Shown piece by piece: positions 29,381-38,413 of a stretch of DNA of 64,000 nt. The translations under genes and the position numbers were made by a program. Each line of letters opens with the position of its first letter. Position 1 is the first letter of the stretch. The stretch spans positions 496,001 to 560,000 of the forward strand of contig NZ_JALGBZ010000001.1 of the NCBI RefSeq assembly GCF_023757625.1. The letters are read 5' to 3'. Under the pieces are notes generated by a model, which worked only from the letters and a program-made list of their open reading frames with translations, did no database searches and was not told the DNA's origin. The DNA is from Halomonas sp. S3-1-1 (GTDB lineage Bacteria; Pseudomonadota; Gammaproteobacteria; Pseudomonadales; Halomonadaceae).

Positions 29381-30656
29381 GGGCGCTCTCCGTGTAAACC
29401 GGGCGGTGCGTGGTCAGCGCCTGCTCGGCGATCGCGGCGGCGCGCTCGGCCCCGCCGGCGGCGCGAAGCGGCGCCTGGAGCGCGGTGAGCCGTTCACGAT
29501 AATCAAACGCGTCGAGCCGGGCGAGCTTTTGCGAAAGCGTCGCCGGGCGCGAGAAACTGAAGGCGCGCTCGCCAAGGCCGTGATACAGCACCCGGGCCGC
29601 CACGCCCGGCTGGTCGAAGGCCAGCGGCACGACCAGCATCGGCGTGGCGGTATCGATGGCATCGACCACGGTGTTGAGCCCGCCGTGGGTGATGACCGCC
29701 TCCGCGCGGGTAAGCGCTTCGCGCTGGTCGACGAAATCCACCGCTACTGTGGCCCCGGCGCGCGTAAGCGCCGCCTCTTGCGCTGCGTCCAGCTTGCCAC
29801 AGTGGGCGATCAAAAGCGCTTTGCCTTGGCGTTTGCACGCCCGGGCGATTTTCTTGAAAAGCCCAAAGCGGTGGCCCTGCAGCGTGCCGAGCGAGGCGAA
29901 CACGAAGCGCTCGGGAAGCGGCAGCTCCTCCAGACGCCGGTGGCGGGCGCCGGCGCCTGGCAGGCGTAGCGGGCCGACGGCGTGGAAGGTGTCGGGAAGG
30001 CGTGTACGGGGAAAGTCGAAGGCGAGCGGCGTCTGGCTGATCTGGGCAAGCGGTGACAGGCACTCGTGAAGCCCGCGGCGCGGCGAAAGCCCGAAGGCGA
30101 GGGCGTGGCGCTCGACCATCTGCGCGTGGCGGCCCATCATTCGATCATAAATGCGCTCGCTGGTGGCGTACATGCCTTGAGCGCGCTCAGACTCGGCAAG
30201 GCGAAACGGCATCACCGGCAGCGGAAGGCCTGTCTCGCGGTTGACCGGCAGCGCGCAGGCCACCGACACGAAGGGCAAGCCGAGCCCCTCGGCGACCAGG
30301 GCGCCGGCGGGCTCCATCTGATCGGCGATCACGCCTTCGATGCCGAGCGCCTCAAAGGCGGCAGGAAGCTCGCGACAGAGCATGTCGGTGGTTTCGGCCA
30401 GATCGCGAATCATGGCGAAGAGTCCGGCCCCTGAAGGGGTTGCCAGCCGGTCAAGCGTACGCGCCAGGCGCCCCTCGGGGTGGCTTTTTTGGTCCGCCGC
30501 GGAAAAGCCGATGCGCGGCTCGCTGACAAGCGGCCGAGCGTCGGCCTGGTGGACGAACGTGACCCGGTGGCCGCGGGCGATCAGGCAGGCGGCGAGCGCC
30601 TCGAGCGCCTTGACGTGGCTGTAAAGCGCCGGGGCCACGATGGCGAAGTGGCTCAT
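29364..30656 (-). CDS. crtX: Zeaxanthin glucosyltransferase CrtX
   Basis: A 430-residue GT1-family glycosyltransferase. N-terminal acceptor domain starts MSHFAIVAPALYSHVKALEA; the C-terminal nucleotide-sugar domain carries ITHGGLNTVVDAI and PLAFDQPGVAARV, the family signature for UDP-sugar binding. In Pantoea CrtX transfers glucose from UDP-glucose to zeaxanthin hydroxyls, giving mono- and diglucosides. Its presence with crtZ predicts glycosylated zeaxanthin as the end product. AGGGA precedes the ATG. Confidence 0.9.
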   Translation of the reverse strand: MSHFAIVAPALYSHVKALEALAACLIARGHRVTFVHQADARPLVSEPRIGFSAADQKSHPEGRLARTLDRLATPSGAGLFAMIRDLAETTDMLCRELPAAFEALGIEGVIADQMEPAGALVAEGLGLPFVSVACALPVNRETGLPLPVMPFRLAESERAQGMYATSERIYDRMMGRHAQMVERHALAFGLSPRRGLHECLSPLAQISQTPLAFDFPRTRLPDTFHAVGPLRLPGAGARHRRLEELPLPERFVFASLGTLQGHRFGLFKKIARACKRQGKALLIAHCGKLDAAQEAALTRAGATVAVDFVDQREALTRAEAVITHGGLNTVVDAIDTATPMLVVPLAFDQPGVAARVLYHGLGERAFSFSRPATLSQKLARLDAFDYRERLTALQAPLRAAGGAERAAAIAEQALTTHRPVYTESAHEAVV

Positions 30657-30678
30657 AAGGGAATCCCTGTTGACCGGC

Positions 30679-31590
30679 TCAAGGCGCGCCGATCACGGCG
30701 AGCTGCTGGCGAAACCAGCCCTGCACGAAGGCGCGAGTGCGCCCGCCCCGGGGGCAGGCGGTGGCCAGGTGCGTGTCGGCGCGGGCCAGGTGCGCGTCCA
30801 GGCGCTCGCGCACGGCGCGCTCGCCAAGCGTTGCCACCAGCGTCGACTTGCCGGCGTCCTGGTGAAGATCCTTGCCCGTGCCCATCACGCCGTCGGCCAG
30901 GTCGTCAATCAGTTGAAAGGCCTGGCCGAGGTCCTCGGCGAACAGTGCAAGCGCCTGTTGAGCCTGCGCGTCGGCGTTGGCCGCCAGGCCCGCCAGTGAC
31001 AGCGTGGCGCTAAAGAGCTTGCTGGTTTTAAGATCGTTGGTGGCGAGAATCGCATCGACGCTACGCGCGCCGGCGCCTTCGCTCAAATCCAGAAACTGCC
31101 CCTCGACCAGCCCCTGAAGGCCCACCGCGCGGGCAAGCGTGGAGACCGCCGTCGCGCGGCGCTCGCTTTCAAGCCCGGGCGCCTCGGCGGCGATGGCGTA
31201 GGCGTGGCTCAACAGCGCCACCGAGGCCAGAATGGCGACGCTTTCGCCGAACTGGCGATGAATGGTGGGGCGGCCGCGGCGAAGTTCGGCGTTATCCATG
31301 CAGGGGATGTCATCGAGAATCAGCGAGGCCGCGTGGATCATCTCCACTGCGCAGGCGAGATCGAGCAGGCCGTCGGTGTCGGCATCGGCCGTAAGGTCCT
31401 GGGCGGTCAGCAGCAGCAGCAGCGGGCGAATCCGCTTGCCCGGGGCGAGGGTGGCCTCGCGCATCGCGCGGGCGACCCGCTCGGTTTCGGGGGCCGCCGG
31501 CAGGCGCTCGTCGAGTCGCCGCTCCAGGGCCGCGCGCAGCGCCTCGATTGGGTCTCGATGGCTTGTCAGTTGGTCGGCGTCGGCATTCAT
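30679..31590 (-). CDS. crtE: Geranylgeranyl diphosphate synthase CrtE
   Basis: A trans-prenyltransferase of 303 residues. The first Asp-rich motif, DDIPCMDNAELRRGRP, has the DDx4D spacing typical of bacterial crtE products; the second is LIDDLADGVMGTGKD, somewhat divergent from the canonical DDxxD. It supplies C20 diphosphate to CrtB. The ATG at 31590 is preferred (AGGGA upstream); an in-frame ATG at 31626 would add 12 residues. First gene of the crtE-X-Y-I-B series, with direct repeats and A+T-rich DNA upstream. Confidence 0.9.
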   Translation of the reverse strand: MNADADQLTSHRDPIEALRAALERRLDERLPAAPETERVARAMREATLAPGKRIRPLLLLLTAQDLTADADTDGLLDLACAVEMIHAASLILDDIPCMDNAELRRGRPTIHRQFGESVAILASVALLSHAYAIAAEAPGLESERRATAVSTLARAVGLQGLVEGQFLDLSEGAGARSVDAILATNDLKTSKLFSATLSLAGLAANADAQAQQALALFAEDLGQAFQLIDDLADGVMGTGKDLHQDAGKSTLVATLGERAVRERLDAHLARADTHLATACPRGGRTRAFVQGWFRQQLAVIGAP

Positions 31591-31724
31591 TAAAGCGGTC
31601 CCTGGCATTTCGTTGTTCGTGGCCATCGTTGCACATCAAGCGGCGAGCACGCGGCAACGCGCGCGCAAAGGCCTGCGCGCCCGTGGCCATTATGAAAAAG
31701 GTTTTAACATCAACGGGCAGTGCT

Positions 31725-31772
31725 TGAAAGCCACCGCGCGTGAAAGTCACGGTGCTTGAAAGTCAATGTCCG
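31725..31772. promoter_or_regulatory. Three direct repeats with 16-bp period upstream of crtE
   Basis: TGAAAGCCA (31725-31733), TGAAAGTCA (31741-31749) and TGAAAGTCA (31757-31765) start exactly 16 bp apart. The first and third are also both preceded by GTGCT. The third overlaps the ytfJ stop codon. Downstream of them in crtE direction lie TTGATG (31713-31708) and an A+T-rich stretch with TAATGG/CATAAT near 31690, so the repeats sit where activator sites usually lie. This is a candidate operator for the carotenoid operon. Confidence 0.45.
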
Positions 31773-32392
31773 TTCTGGCCGAGCACCTGGGCGTCGAACC
31801 CGCTTGGCTCCGGCGCGTTTGAATCGAGCATCGCGTGGAGAAGCTCCATGACGTGGTTGACCTCATAAAGCGTCAGCGGGCCGTCCTTGGCAAAGCGTAC
31901 GCGCCCGGCGGCGTCGTGGACGACCACCGCCGAGCCGCCGCGCTCGAGATTCCAAGCGCTCTGTACCGCGCTTTGATCGTCCACCACGAACTGCACCTCG
32001 GGCACGTCGCGCTTGCTGCCCTCGACGCTTTTGCGCACGAACATCGCACTGCCGAAGACCGCATCGTCGGTGTTGACGATGGTGGTGGTCTGAAAGCGCT
32101 CGTCGGGAAAGTGGGCCGCCTCGATTGCTTCGATGATCGGCGCGTTCAGGTCCTTGGCCGAGAGCCGCCCGGCGACGTGCAGCACCACGCCGACGCTGCC
32201 GGCAAGCGCGCTGGTATCCCAGGGTTGGTAGCGAAGCGCGCCCTCCTCGAGCACGACTTCTCCGCGGTCCGCTACGCGCACCGCGGCCGGCGGCTCGCCG
32301 GTTTCAAAAGCGGCGGCGGGGGTGAGCGCTGACGCTACCCAGAGCGCGGCGGCGGCTAGCCCGGCCGCGGTTGACGTGAAGCGGTCTCGCAT
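31763..32392 (-). CDS. ytfJ: YtfJ-family periplasmic protein
   Basis: A 209-residue thioredoxin-fold-like protein with an N-terminal signal peptide (about residues 1-28, ending near TPAAAFETG). Strong similarity to E. coli YtfJ throughout: FETGEPPAAVRVADRGEVVL, HVAGRLSAKDLNAPIIEAIE, QTTTIVNTDDAVFGSAMFV, AKDGPLTLYEVNHVMELLH. No CxxC redox motif is present. Function unknown. The ATG at 32392 follows GGGAGAG. It stands between mltF and the crt operon, and may have come with the crt cluster or mark its border. Confidence 0.85.
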   Translation of the reverse strand: MRDRFTSTAAGLAAAALWVASALTPAAAFETGEPPAAVRVADRGEVVLEEGALRYQPWDTSALAGSVGVVLHVAGRLSAKDLNAPIIEAIEAAHFPDERFQTTTIVNTDDAVFGSAMFVRKSVEGSKRDVPEVQFVVDDQSAVQSAWNLERGGSAVVVHDAAGRVRFAKDGPLTLYEVNHVMELLHAMLDSNAPEPSGFDAQVLGQNGH

Positions 32393-32438
32393 TGTGCTCT
32401 CCCTGGGGCAAGCGGCCCCGGTCAGGTGGTCGGTGTCG

Positions 32439-33878
32439 TCAAGGCGGCGCGCCGGCCTGGGCAAGGCCGGTCTGGCCGAGCTGGAAAAACTGCTGGCGGC
32501 TGCGCTCGACGTAGCTCAGCATTTCGTAATAACGGCGAATGTTGCGCACGTAGATCACCGGCTCCCCGCCGCGAGCGAAGCCGTAGCGGGTCTGGCTGTG
32601 CCAGCGGCGCTGCTGTAAAAGCGGCAGCGCCTCGCGCACGTCCGCCCACAGGTTCGGGTCGCCGCCGCGCATTTTTGCGATATCGCGGGCGTCATATAGA
32701 TGCCCAAGCCCCACGTTGTAGGCGGCCATGGCCATGTAGAGGCGGTTGTCGCCGATGATCTCCTCGGGCAGGCGCTCCTCGAGGCTTCTCAAATAGCGCG
32801 CGCCGCCGTCGATGCTCTGCGCCGGGTCGCGGCGATTGCTCACGCCCAGGTCGCTGGCGGTGGGTTGGGTCAGCATCATCACCCCGCGCACGCCGGTGGG
32901 CGACACGGCGTCCGCGTCCCAGTGGGACTCCTGATAGCCCACTGCCGCCAACAGCTTCCAGTCGAAACCGGTCGCCAGGGCGGCGCGTTTGAAAAGCGGC
33001 GCGAACTCGGGCAGGCGCTGGTCCAGGTGGCTCAAAAAGGTCCTCGTGCCGACGTATTCTAGATAGTCGTCGTGGCCGAAGTAGCGGCTGATCAGGCGCT
33101 CGAGCGCGCCGTTTTCGCGCTGCTCGTCCAGAAAGCGGTCCGCGGCTTCCAAAAGCCCAAGCCCCTGGCCCGAGGGCAGCGCCCAGACCAGCGAGCGCGG
33201 CTCGCCCAGAGCGAAGCCACGCTCGACGTTGGGGAAAAACAGCCGGTTGACGCGAAACTGGTGGTCGAAAATCACCGCGGCGTCGAGCTCCTCGTTTTCG
33301 ACCATCGCCAGCAGCTCGGCGATTTCGCTGCCCTCCAGCGCCTGCCACTCGAGCTTGGGAAGCGTGCCCTTAAGCGCTTCGAGCATCTGCTCGGTGCCCG
33401 AGGCGCTGAGCGTGCCGACCTTGAGCCCTTCCAGGTCGGCGGGGCCGTTGATGGCGTAGAGCCCGCGGCGATACACCACCAGCGGCTGCATGTCGATGAT
33501 CGGCCTGGTGTAGTGAAGACCCGGCGTATCCGGGGCGAGCGGCAGGGCGGCGGCGCCGATGTCGCCCTGTTCGCGCACTGCGTCGAGCACCTCTTCCGGG
33601 GAGTGGCGCGCGTCGAGATTCAAGCTCACGCCAAGATACTCGGCGAAAAGGTGTAAAAGCTCGTACTCGAAGCCGGTCGGCCCCTGGCGGCCTTCATAGT
33701 AGGTGGTAGGCGTGGTGCGGGTGTGGGCGGTGATGAAATCCTTTTCCAGCACGCGGTCCAGATGCTCACGCGGCGTTTTGCCGGCGCCGGCGGGTACCAG
33801 CGTCAGCCAGACAATGCTGATGACGGCCCAGTAAAGGCGGTAGTGGGCGAGAAAATGTCGGCAGTACAGTGTCGGCAT
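32439..33878 (-). CDS. mltF: Membrane-bound lytic murein transglycosylase F
   Basis: A 479-residue protein: N-terminal signal/membrane segment (about 12-32), an ABC-type solute-binding-like domain (about 45-275, with FEYELLHLFAEYLGV), then an SLT lysozyme-like domain with catalytic Glu in GYQESHWDADAVSPTG and MMLTQPTASDLG. It cleaves peptidoglycan to 1,6-anhydro-muropeptides. Its anhydro products would be substrates for AmpD, also in this window. As in E. coli it is divergent from purL; tadA, the usual other neighbour, is displaced by the crt cluster. Confidence 0.92.
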   Translation of the reverse strand: MPTLYCRHFLAHYRLYWAVISIVWLTLVPAGAGKTPREHLDRVLEKDFITAHTRTTPTTYYEGRQGPTGFEYELLHLFAEYLGVSLNLDARHSPEEVLDAVREQGDIGAAALPLAPDTPGLHYTRPIIDMQPLVVYRRGLYAINGPADLEGLKVGTLSASGTEQMLEALKGTLPKLEWQALEGSEIAELLAMVENEELDAAVIFDHQFRVNRLFFPNVERGFALGEPRSLVWALPSGQGLGLLEAADRFLDEQRENGALERLISRYFGHDDYLEYVGTRTFLSHLDQRLPEFAPLFKRAALATGFDWKLLAAVGYQESHWDADAVSPTGVRGVMMLTQPTASDLGVSNRRDPAQSIDGGARYLRSLEERLPEEIIGDNRLYMAMAAYNVGLGHLYDARDIAKMRGGDPNLWADVREALPLLQQRRWHSQTRYGFARGGEPVIYVRNIRRYYEMLSYVERSRQQFFQLGQTGLAQAGAPP

Positions 33879-34041
33879 GGCGCGGGGTCGGTGTAAAACA
33901 GGCAGTCACCATACCCAGCCCGGTAGACGCTGTCACCTTGTCGATTTCGTATCAAAGCCGCTTTCCAGTATCATGTGCGCCTGTCGCACTGCGGCTTGGT
34001 GATTTCCCGCTCGAACTCTCTTAGCTTTAGAGGCCCCAGAT

Positions 34042-37000
34042 ATGCTCGAACTGCGAGGCGCGCCCGCCCTTTCTGCCTTCCGTCATGACCGGCTTTTAAA
34101 AGCGCTGCGTGAACGCGTTCCCGAAGTGACGGCGCTGGACGCCCACTACGTTCATTTCATCGACTGTGCGGCAGCACTCGACGACACCGCCCGCGCGCGG
34201 CTGGCCGAGCTTCTGGCGTACGGAAGCTTCGAGCCCCAGGACACGATCGAAAACCCGACCCGCCTGTGGGTGGTGCCGCGTCTGGGCACCCAGTCGCCCT
34301 GGTCGACCAAGGCGACCGATATCGCCCATAACTGCGGGCTTGGCAGCGTTCGCCGCATCGAGCGCGGCATCGAGTACCGGGTCGGGGGCGAACGGCTCGA
34401 CGAGCAGCAGCGGGAAATCATCGCCGCCGAGCTTCATGATCGCATGACCGAAACCGTGCTGTGGGACGACGCCGAGGCCGAAAAGCTCTTCACTCGCCTG
34501 GAGCCGGCGCCGCTGGGGTCGGTCGATATCCAGCAGGGCGGGCGCGAGGCGCTGGCGGTGGCCAACGATGAGCTGGGGCTGGCGCTGACCGACGACGAGA
34601 TCGACTACCTGGTCGATGCCTTCGGTGAGCTTGGCCGCAACCCAAGCGACGTCGAGCTGATGATGTTCGCCCAGGCGAACTCCGAGCACTGCCGCCACAA
34701 GATCTTCAACGCCGACTGGGTCGTCGACGGCGAGGCCACGCCGCAGTCGCTGTTCAAGATGATCAAGAACACCTTTGCAAGTTCGCCGGACAACGTGCTC
34801 TCGGCCTACAGCGACAACGCCGCCGTGATCAAGGGTAGCCAGGCCGGGCGCTTTTTCCCTCAGCCTCTGACCGGCGCTGCCGGCGAGCGCGCCCTGTACG
34901 GCGCCCATCAGGAGCCGATCCACATTCTGATGAAGGTGGAGACCCACAACCACCCCACGGCGATCGCGCCGTTTCCCGGGGCGGCGACCGGCTCCGGCGG
35001 CGAGATTCGCGACGAAGGCGCGACCGGCATCGGCGGCAAGCCCAAGGCGGGCTTGGCGGGCTTCACCGTGTCGAACTTGCGTATCCCCGAGTTCGTCCAG
35101 CCCTGGGAGGCGTTCGACTACGGCAAGCCCGAGCGCATGCAGTCGGCGCTTTCGATCATGCTCGACGGCCCCATCGGCGGCGCGGCGTTCAACAACGAGT
35201 TCGGCCGCCCGAACCTGACCGGTTATTTTCGCACCTACGAGCAGGACGTGCTCAGCGGTGACGACATCAAGCGCCGGGGCTTTCACAAGCCGATCATGAT
35301 CGCCGGCGGGTACGGCAACATTCGCGCTCAGCACGTGCAGAAGGGCGATATCCCCATCGGCGGCAAGCTGATAGTGATGGGCGGGCCGGCGATGCTGATC
35401 GGGCTTGGCGGCGGCGCGGCGTCGAGCGTGACCTCCGGCACCTCGAGCGCGGATCTCGATTTTGCCTCGGTGCAGCGCGAAAACCCGGAAATGGAGCGCC
35501 GTGCTCAGGAAGTGATCGACCGCTGCTGGGCGATGGGCGACAAGAACCCGATCCGCTTCATCCACGACGTGGGCGCCGGCGGGCTTTCCAACGCCTTGCC
35601 GGAACTGGTCAAGGACGGCAACCGCGGCGGGCTTTTCGACCTGCGCGCGGTACCCAACGCCGAACCCGGCATGAGCCCGCTCGAGATCTGGTGCAACGAA
35701 GCCCAGGAGCGCTACGTGCTGGCCGTCGCCCCGGAAGACCTCGACACCTTTGATGCCTTCTGCAAGCGCGAGCGCTGCCCCTATGCGGTCGTCGGCGAGG
35801 CGCTCGAAGAGCACCATCTACAGGTGCGCGACGGCCACTTCGAGAGCAAGCCCGTCGATCTGCCCATGAGCGTGCTGTTCGGCAAGGCGCCGAAGATGGA
35901 GCGCGCGTTCACCCGCGAGCACCCGGAACGTTCTGGCGTGATGCTCGACAACCTGGATCTGCGCGAGGCGCTGGATCGCGTGCTGCGCCTGCCGGCGGTG
36001 GCCTCGAAAAGCTTTTTGATCACCATCGGCGATCGCTCGATCACAGGGCAGGTGGCGCGCGATCAGATGGTCGGCCCCTGGCAGGTGCCGGTGGCGGACG
36101 TCGCCGTGACCACGGCGAGCTTCGATACCCACGCCGGCGAAGCGATGGCGATGGGCGAGCGCCCGCCGGTGGCGCTGATCGACCCGGCGGCCAGCGCCCG
36201 TTTGGCCGTGGCCGAGACGATCACCAACTTGGCCGCCGCGCCGATCGCCAAACTCTCCGATATCAAGCTCTCCGCCAACTGGATGAGTGCGGCGGACCGC
36301 CCCGGCGAAAACCAGGCGCTGTATGACGCGGTCTACGCCGTCGGCATGGAGCTCTGCCCGGCGCTCGGTATCGCCGTGCCGGTGGGCAAGGACTCGATGT
36401 CGATGCACACCGCCTGGCAGGGCGAAAACGCTAAAGGCGAAGCTGAGGAGAAGAGCATCACCTCGCCACTGTCGCTGATCGCAACCGGCTTTGCCCCGGT
36501 GATCGATGCGCTCGCCACCCTTACGCCGCAGATCAACATGGAGCAGGAGGAGTCCGACCTGATCCTGATCGATCTGGGCGGCGGCAAGAACCGCCTCGGC
36601 GGCTCGGCCTTGGGCCAGGTGTACGGCCAGCTCGGCGACGAGTGCCCAGACGTCGACGACCCGGAGGACATCAAGGCGTTCTTCGAGGTGATCCAGGGGC
36701 TCAACCGTGACGGCAAGCTTCTGGCCTATCACGACCGAAGCGACGGCGGGGTGCTGGTCACGCTGCTGGAAATGGCCTTCGCTGCCCACGCGGGTCTGGA
36801 GATCAAGCTCGACTGGCTGATCGACGAGCCGGTCGAGGCGTTCAGCGCGCTGTTCTCGGAAGAGCTTGGTGCGGTGATCCAGGTCAACCGAGCGCACACC
36901 GAAGAGGTGCTGACCCAGTTCGCCGTGGCCGGTATCGAAACCTGCGGCGTGATTGCGCGCCCGCGCTACGACGATCAGGTGCGCGTCACGCTGTTCGAAG

Positions 37001-37974
37001 AGCCGCTGCTGGAAACCACGCGCCAGCTGACCCAGCGCACCTGGTCGGAGACCAGCTACCGGATGCAGGCGCTGCGCGACAATCCTGAGTGCGCGAAGAA
37101 CGAATTCGACAACCTAATGGACCTGCGCGACCCGGGCCTTTCTGCGGCGCCGAGTTTCGATGTCAACGAGGACGTCAGCGCGCCGTTCGTCAACACCGCC
37201 AAACCGGCCGTGGCGGTGCTGCGCGAGCAGGGCGTCAACGGCCAGGTCGAAATGGCTTGGGCGTTCGACAAGGCGAATTTTGACGCCGTCGACGTGCACA
37301 TGAGCGACATTCTCGAAGGGCGCGTGTCGCTCGACGAGTTCAAGGGGCTGGTCGCCTGCGGCGGCTTCTCCTATGGCGACGTGCTCGGCGCCGGCGGCGG
37401 CTGGGCGAAGTCGATTCTGTTCAACGAGCGCGCCCGTGAGCAGTTCCAGGCGTTCTTCACCCGCGACGATACGTTCAGCCTGGGTGTGTGCAATGGCTGC
37501 CAGATGCTCTCGCAACTGAAGCCGCTGATTCCCGGCGCCGAGAGCTGGCCCGAGTTTCTGCGCAATGAGTCCGAGCAGTTCGAGGCGCGCGTGGCCATGG
37601 TGCGGGTCGAGAAGAGCCCGTCGATTCTGCTCTCCGGCATGGAGGGATCGACGCTGCCCATCGCCGTGGCCCACGGCGAAGGCCGCGCGGCGTTTCGCGA
37701 CAGCGCCCATCTGCGCAGCATGCAATCAAGCAGTCAGATCGCGCTTCGCTACATCGACAACTACGGCCAGGTCACCACGCGCTACCCGGCCAACCCCAAC
37801 GGCTCGCCTTCGGGCATTACCGGGCTGACCACGCCGGATGGCCGGGTCACCATCATGATGCCCCACCCGGAGCGCGTCACTCGCGCGGTGACCAACTCCT
37901 GGCGGCCAAGCGATTGGACCGAGGATGGTGCCTGGCTGCGGCTTTTCAGAAACGCCCGCGTCTGGCTGGGCTGA
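34042..37974 (+). CDS. purL: Phosphoribosylformylglycinamidine synthase (FGAM synthase)
   Basis: A 1310-residue large-type PurL, fusing the synthetase and glutaminase that are separate in Gram-positive bacteria. It converts FGAR and glutamine to FGAM in purine synthesis. Visible: N-terminal PurS-like region, FGAM synthase blocks ([39 protein letters not shown]), and a C-terminal class I glutaminase with nucleophile C1150 in [12 protein letters not shown] and terminal HPER. GAGG precedes the ATG. No PurR-like box was recognised upstream. Confidence 0.98.
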   Translation: MLELRGAPALSAFRHDRLLKALRERVPEVTALDAHYVHFIDCAAALDDTARARLAELLAYGSFEPQDTIENPTRLWVVPRLGTQSPWSTKATDIAHNCGLGSVRRIERGIEYRVGGERLDEQQREIIAAELHDRMTETVLWDDAEAEKLFTRLEPAPLGSVDIQQGGREALAVANDELGLALTDDEIDYLVDAFGELGRNPSDVELMMFAQANSEHCRHKIFNADWVVDGEATPQSLFKMIKNTFASSPDNVLSAYSDNAAVIKGSQAGRFFPQPLTGAAGERALYGAHQEPIHILMKVETHNHPTAIAPFPGAATGSGGEIRDEGATGIGGKPKAGLAGFTVSNLRIPEFVQPWEAFDYGKPERMQSALSIMLDGPIGGAAFNNEFGRPNLTGYFRTYEQDVLSGDDIKRRGFHKPIMIAGGYGNIRAQHVQKGDIPIGGKLIVMGGPAMLIGLGGGAASSVTSGTSSADLDFASVQRENPEMERRAQEVIDRCWAMGDKNPIRFIHDVGAGGLSNALPELVKDGNRGGLFDLRAVPNAEPGMSPLEIWCNEAQERYVLAVAPEDLDTFDAFCKRERCPYAVVGEALEEHHLQVRDGHFESKPVDLPMSVLFGKAPKMERAFTREHPERSGVMLDNLDLREALDRVLRLPAVASKSFLITIGDRSITGQVARDQMVGPWQVPVADVAVTTASFDTHAGEAMAMGERPPVALIDPAASARLAVAETITNLAAAPIAKLSDIKLSANWMSAADRPGENQALYDAVYAVGMELCPALGIAVPVGKDSMSMHTAWQGENAKGEAEEKSITSPLSLIATGFAPVIDALATLTPQINMEQEESDLILIDLGGGKNRLGGSALGQVYGQLGDECPDVDDPEDIKAFFEVIQGLNRDGKLLAYHDRSDGGVLVTLLEMAFAAHAGLEIKLDWLIDEPVEAFSALFSEELGAVIQVNRAHTEEVLTQFAVAGIETCGVIARPRYDDQVRVTLFEEPLLETTRQLTQRTWSETSYRMQALRDNPECAKNEFDNLMDLRDPGLSAAPSFDVNEDVSAPFVNTAKPAVAVLREQGVNGQVEMAWAFDKANFDAVDVHMSDILEGRVSLDEFKGLVACGGFSYGDVLGAGGGWAKSILFNERAREQFQAFFTRDDTFSLGVCNGCQMLSQLKPLIPGAESWPEFLRNESEQFEARVAMVRVEKSPSILLSGMEGSTLPIAVAHGEGRAAFRDSAHLRSMQSSSQIALRYIDNYGQVTTRYPANPNGSPSGITGLTTPDGRVTIMMPHPERVTRAVTNSWRPSDWTEDGAWLRLFRNARVWLG

Positions 37975-38010
37975 TACGCGGCTCGCGTTCTGGCGTTGGG
38001 CCTAGCGCAT

Positions 38011-38054
38011 AAAAAAAGCGGTGGCAGGAAAGCCTTTCCTGTCACCGCTTTCGT
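38011..38054. terminator. Terminator between purL and the zinc-ribbon gene
   Basis: A long stem, AAGCGGTGGCAGGAAAG pairing with CTTTCCTGTCACCGCTT with one G-T pair. Seven A on the plus strand become a T run for the minus-strand gene; on the purL side the following T tract is weak. Probably bidirectional. Confidence 0.8.
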
Positions 38055-38068
38055 TTGCAGCATGCTGG

Positions 38069-38302
38069 CTACTCGCGGACGCGAAGCTCGGTCTGATCGC
38101 GCCTTGGGGCGGTGGGCACGTTGAGTTCGCTTTCGAGCTCGCTGAGGGTTTGCTGGTAGCGCTCGACCAGCGCCTCATAGCGTCCAAAATCGTGGCCGCA
38201 GTCCATACAGTAAACGTGAACTGAGTCGCGGCGGGTGGCGGGCAAGCGTTTCAAGCGGCTTCCGCAGCTGGGGCAGTCGGCGCTAAAGTGATTGGCAGGC
38301 AT
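38069..38302 (-). CDS. Small zinc-ribbon protein
   Basis: A 77-residue protein with two CxxC knuckles, DCPSCGSRLKRLP and VYCMDCGHDFGRYE, forming a likely zinc ribbon, then a helical tail (ALVERYQQTLSELESEL). AAGGAG precedes the ATG. I do not recognise a named family; such proteins often bind nucleic acid or another protein. It is divergent from radD and convergent with purL, each 100 bp away, so it is monocistronic. Confidence 0.7.
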   Translation of the reverse strand: MPANHFSADCPSCGSRLKRLPATRRDSVHVYCMDCGHDFGRYEALVERYQQTLSELESELNVPTAPRRDQTELRVRE

Positions 38303-38413
38303 ATCGCACTCCTTAAACGTTCCGGGTTCCCCAGTATTTAAAAAATGTTAAACCATCTCTCCCTAATCGTGTGAGTCACACCCTTTTTAAAAGTTCAATA
38401 GCAGGCTAGCGAC

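Noticed and set aside
34096..35817. 573-aa minus-strand open frame opposite purL
   Set aside because: Antisense shadow of purL, with repetitive Arg/Val/Ala composition and no ribosome binding site or family.
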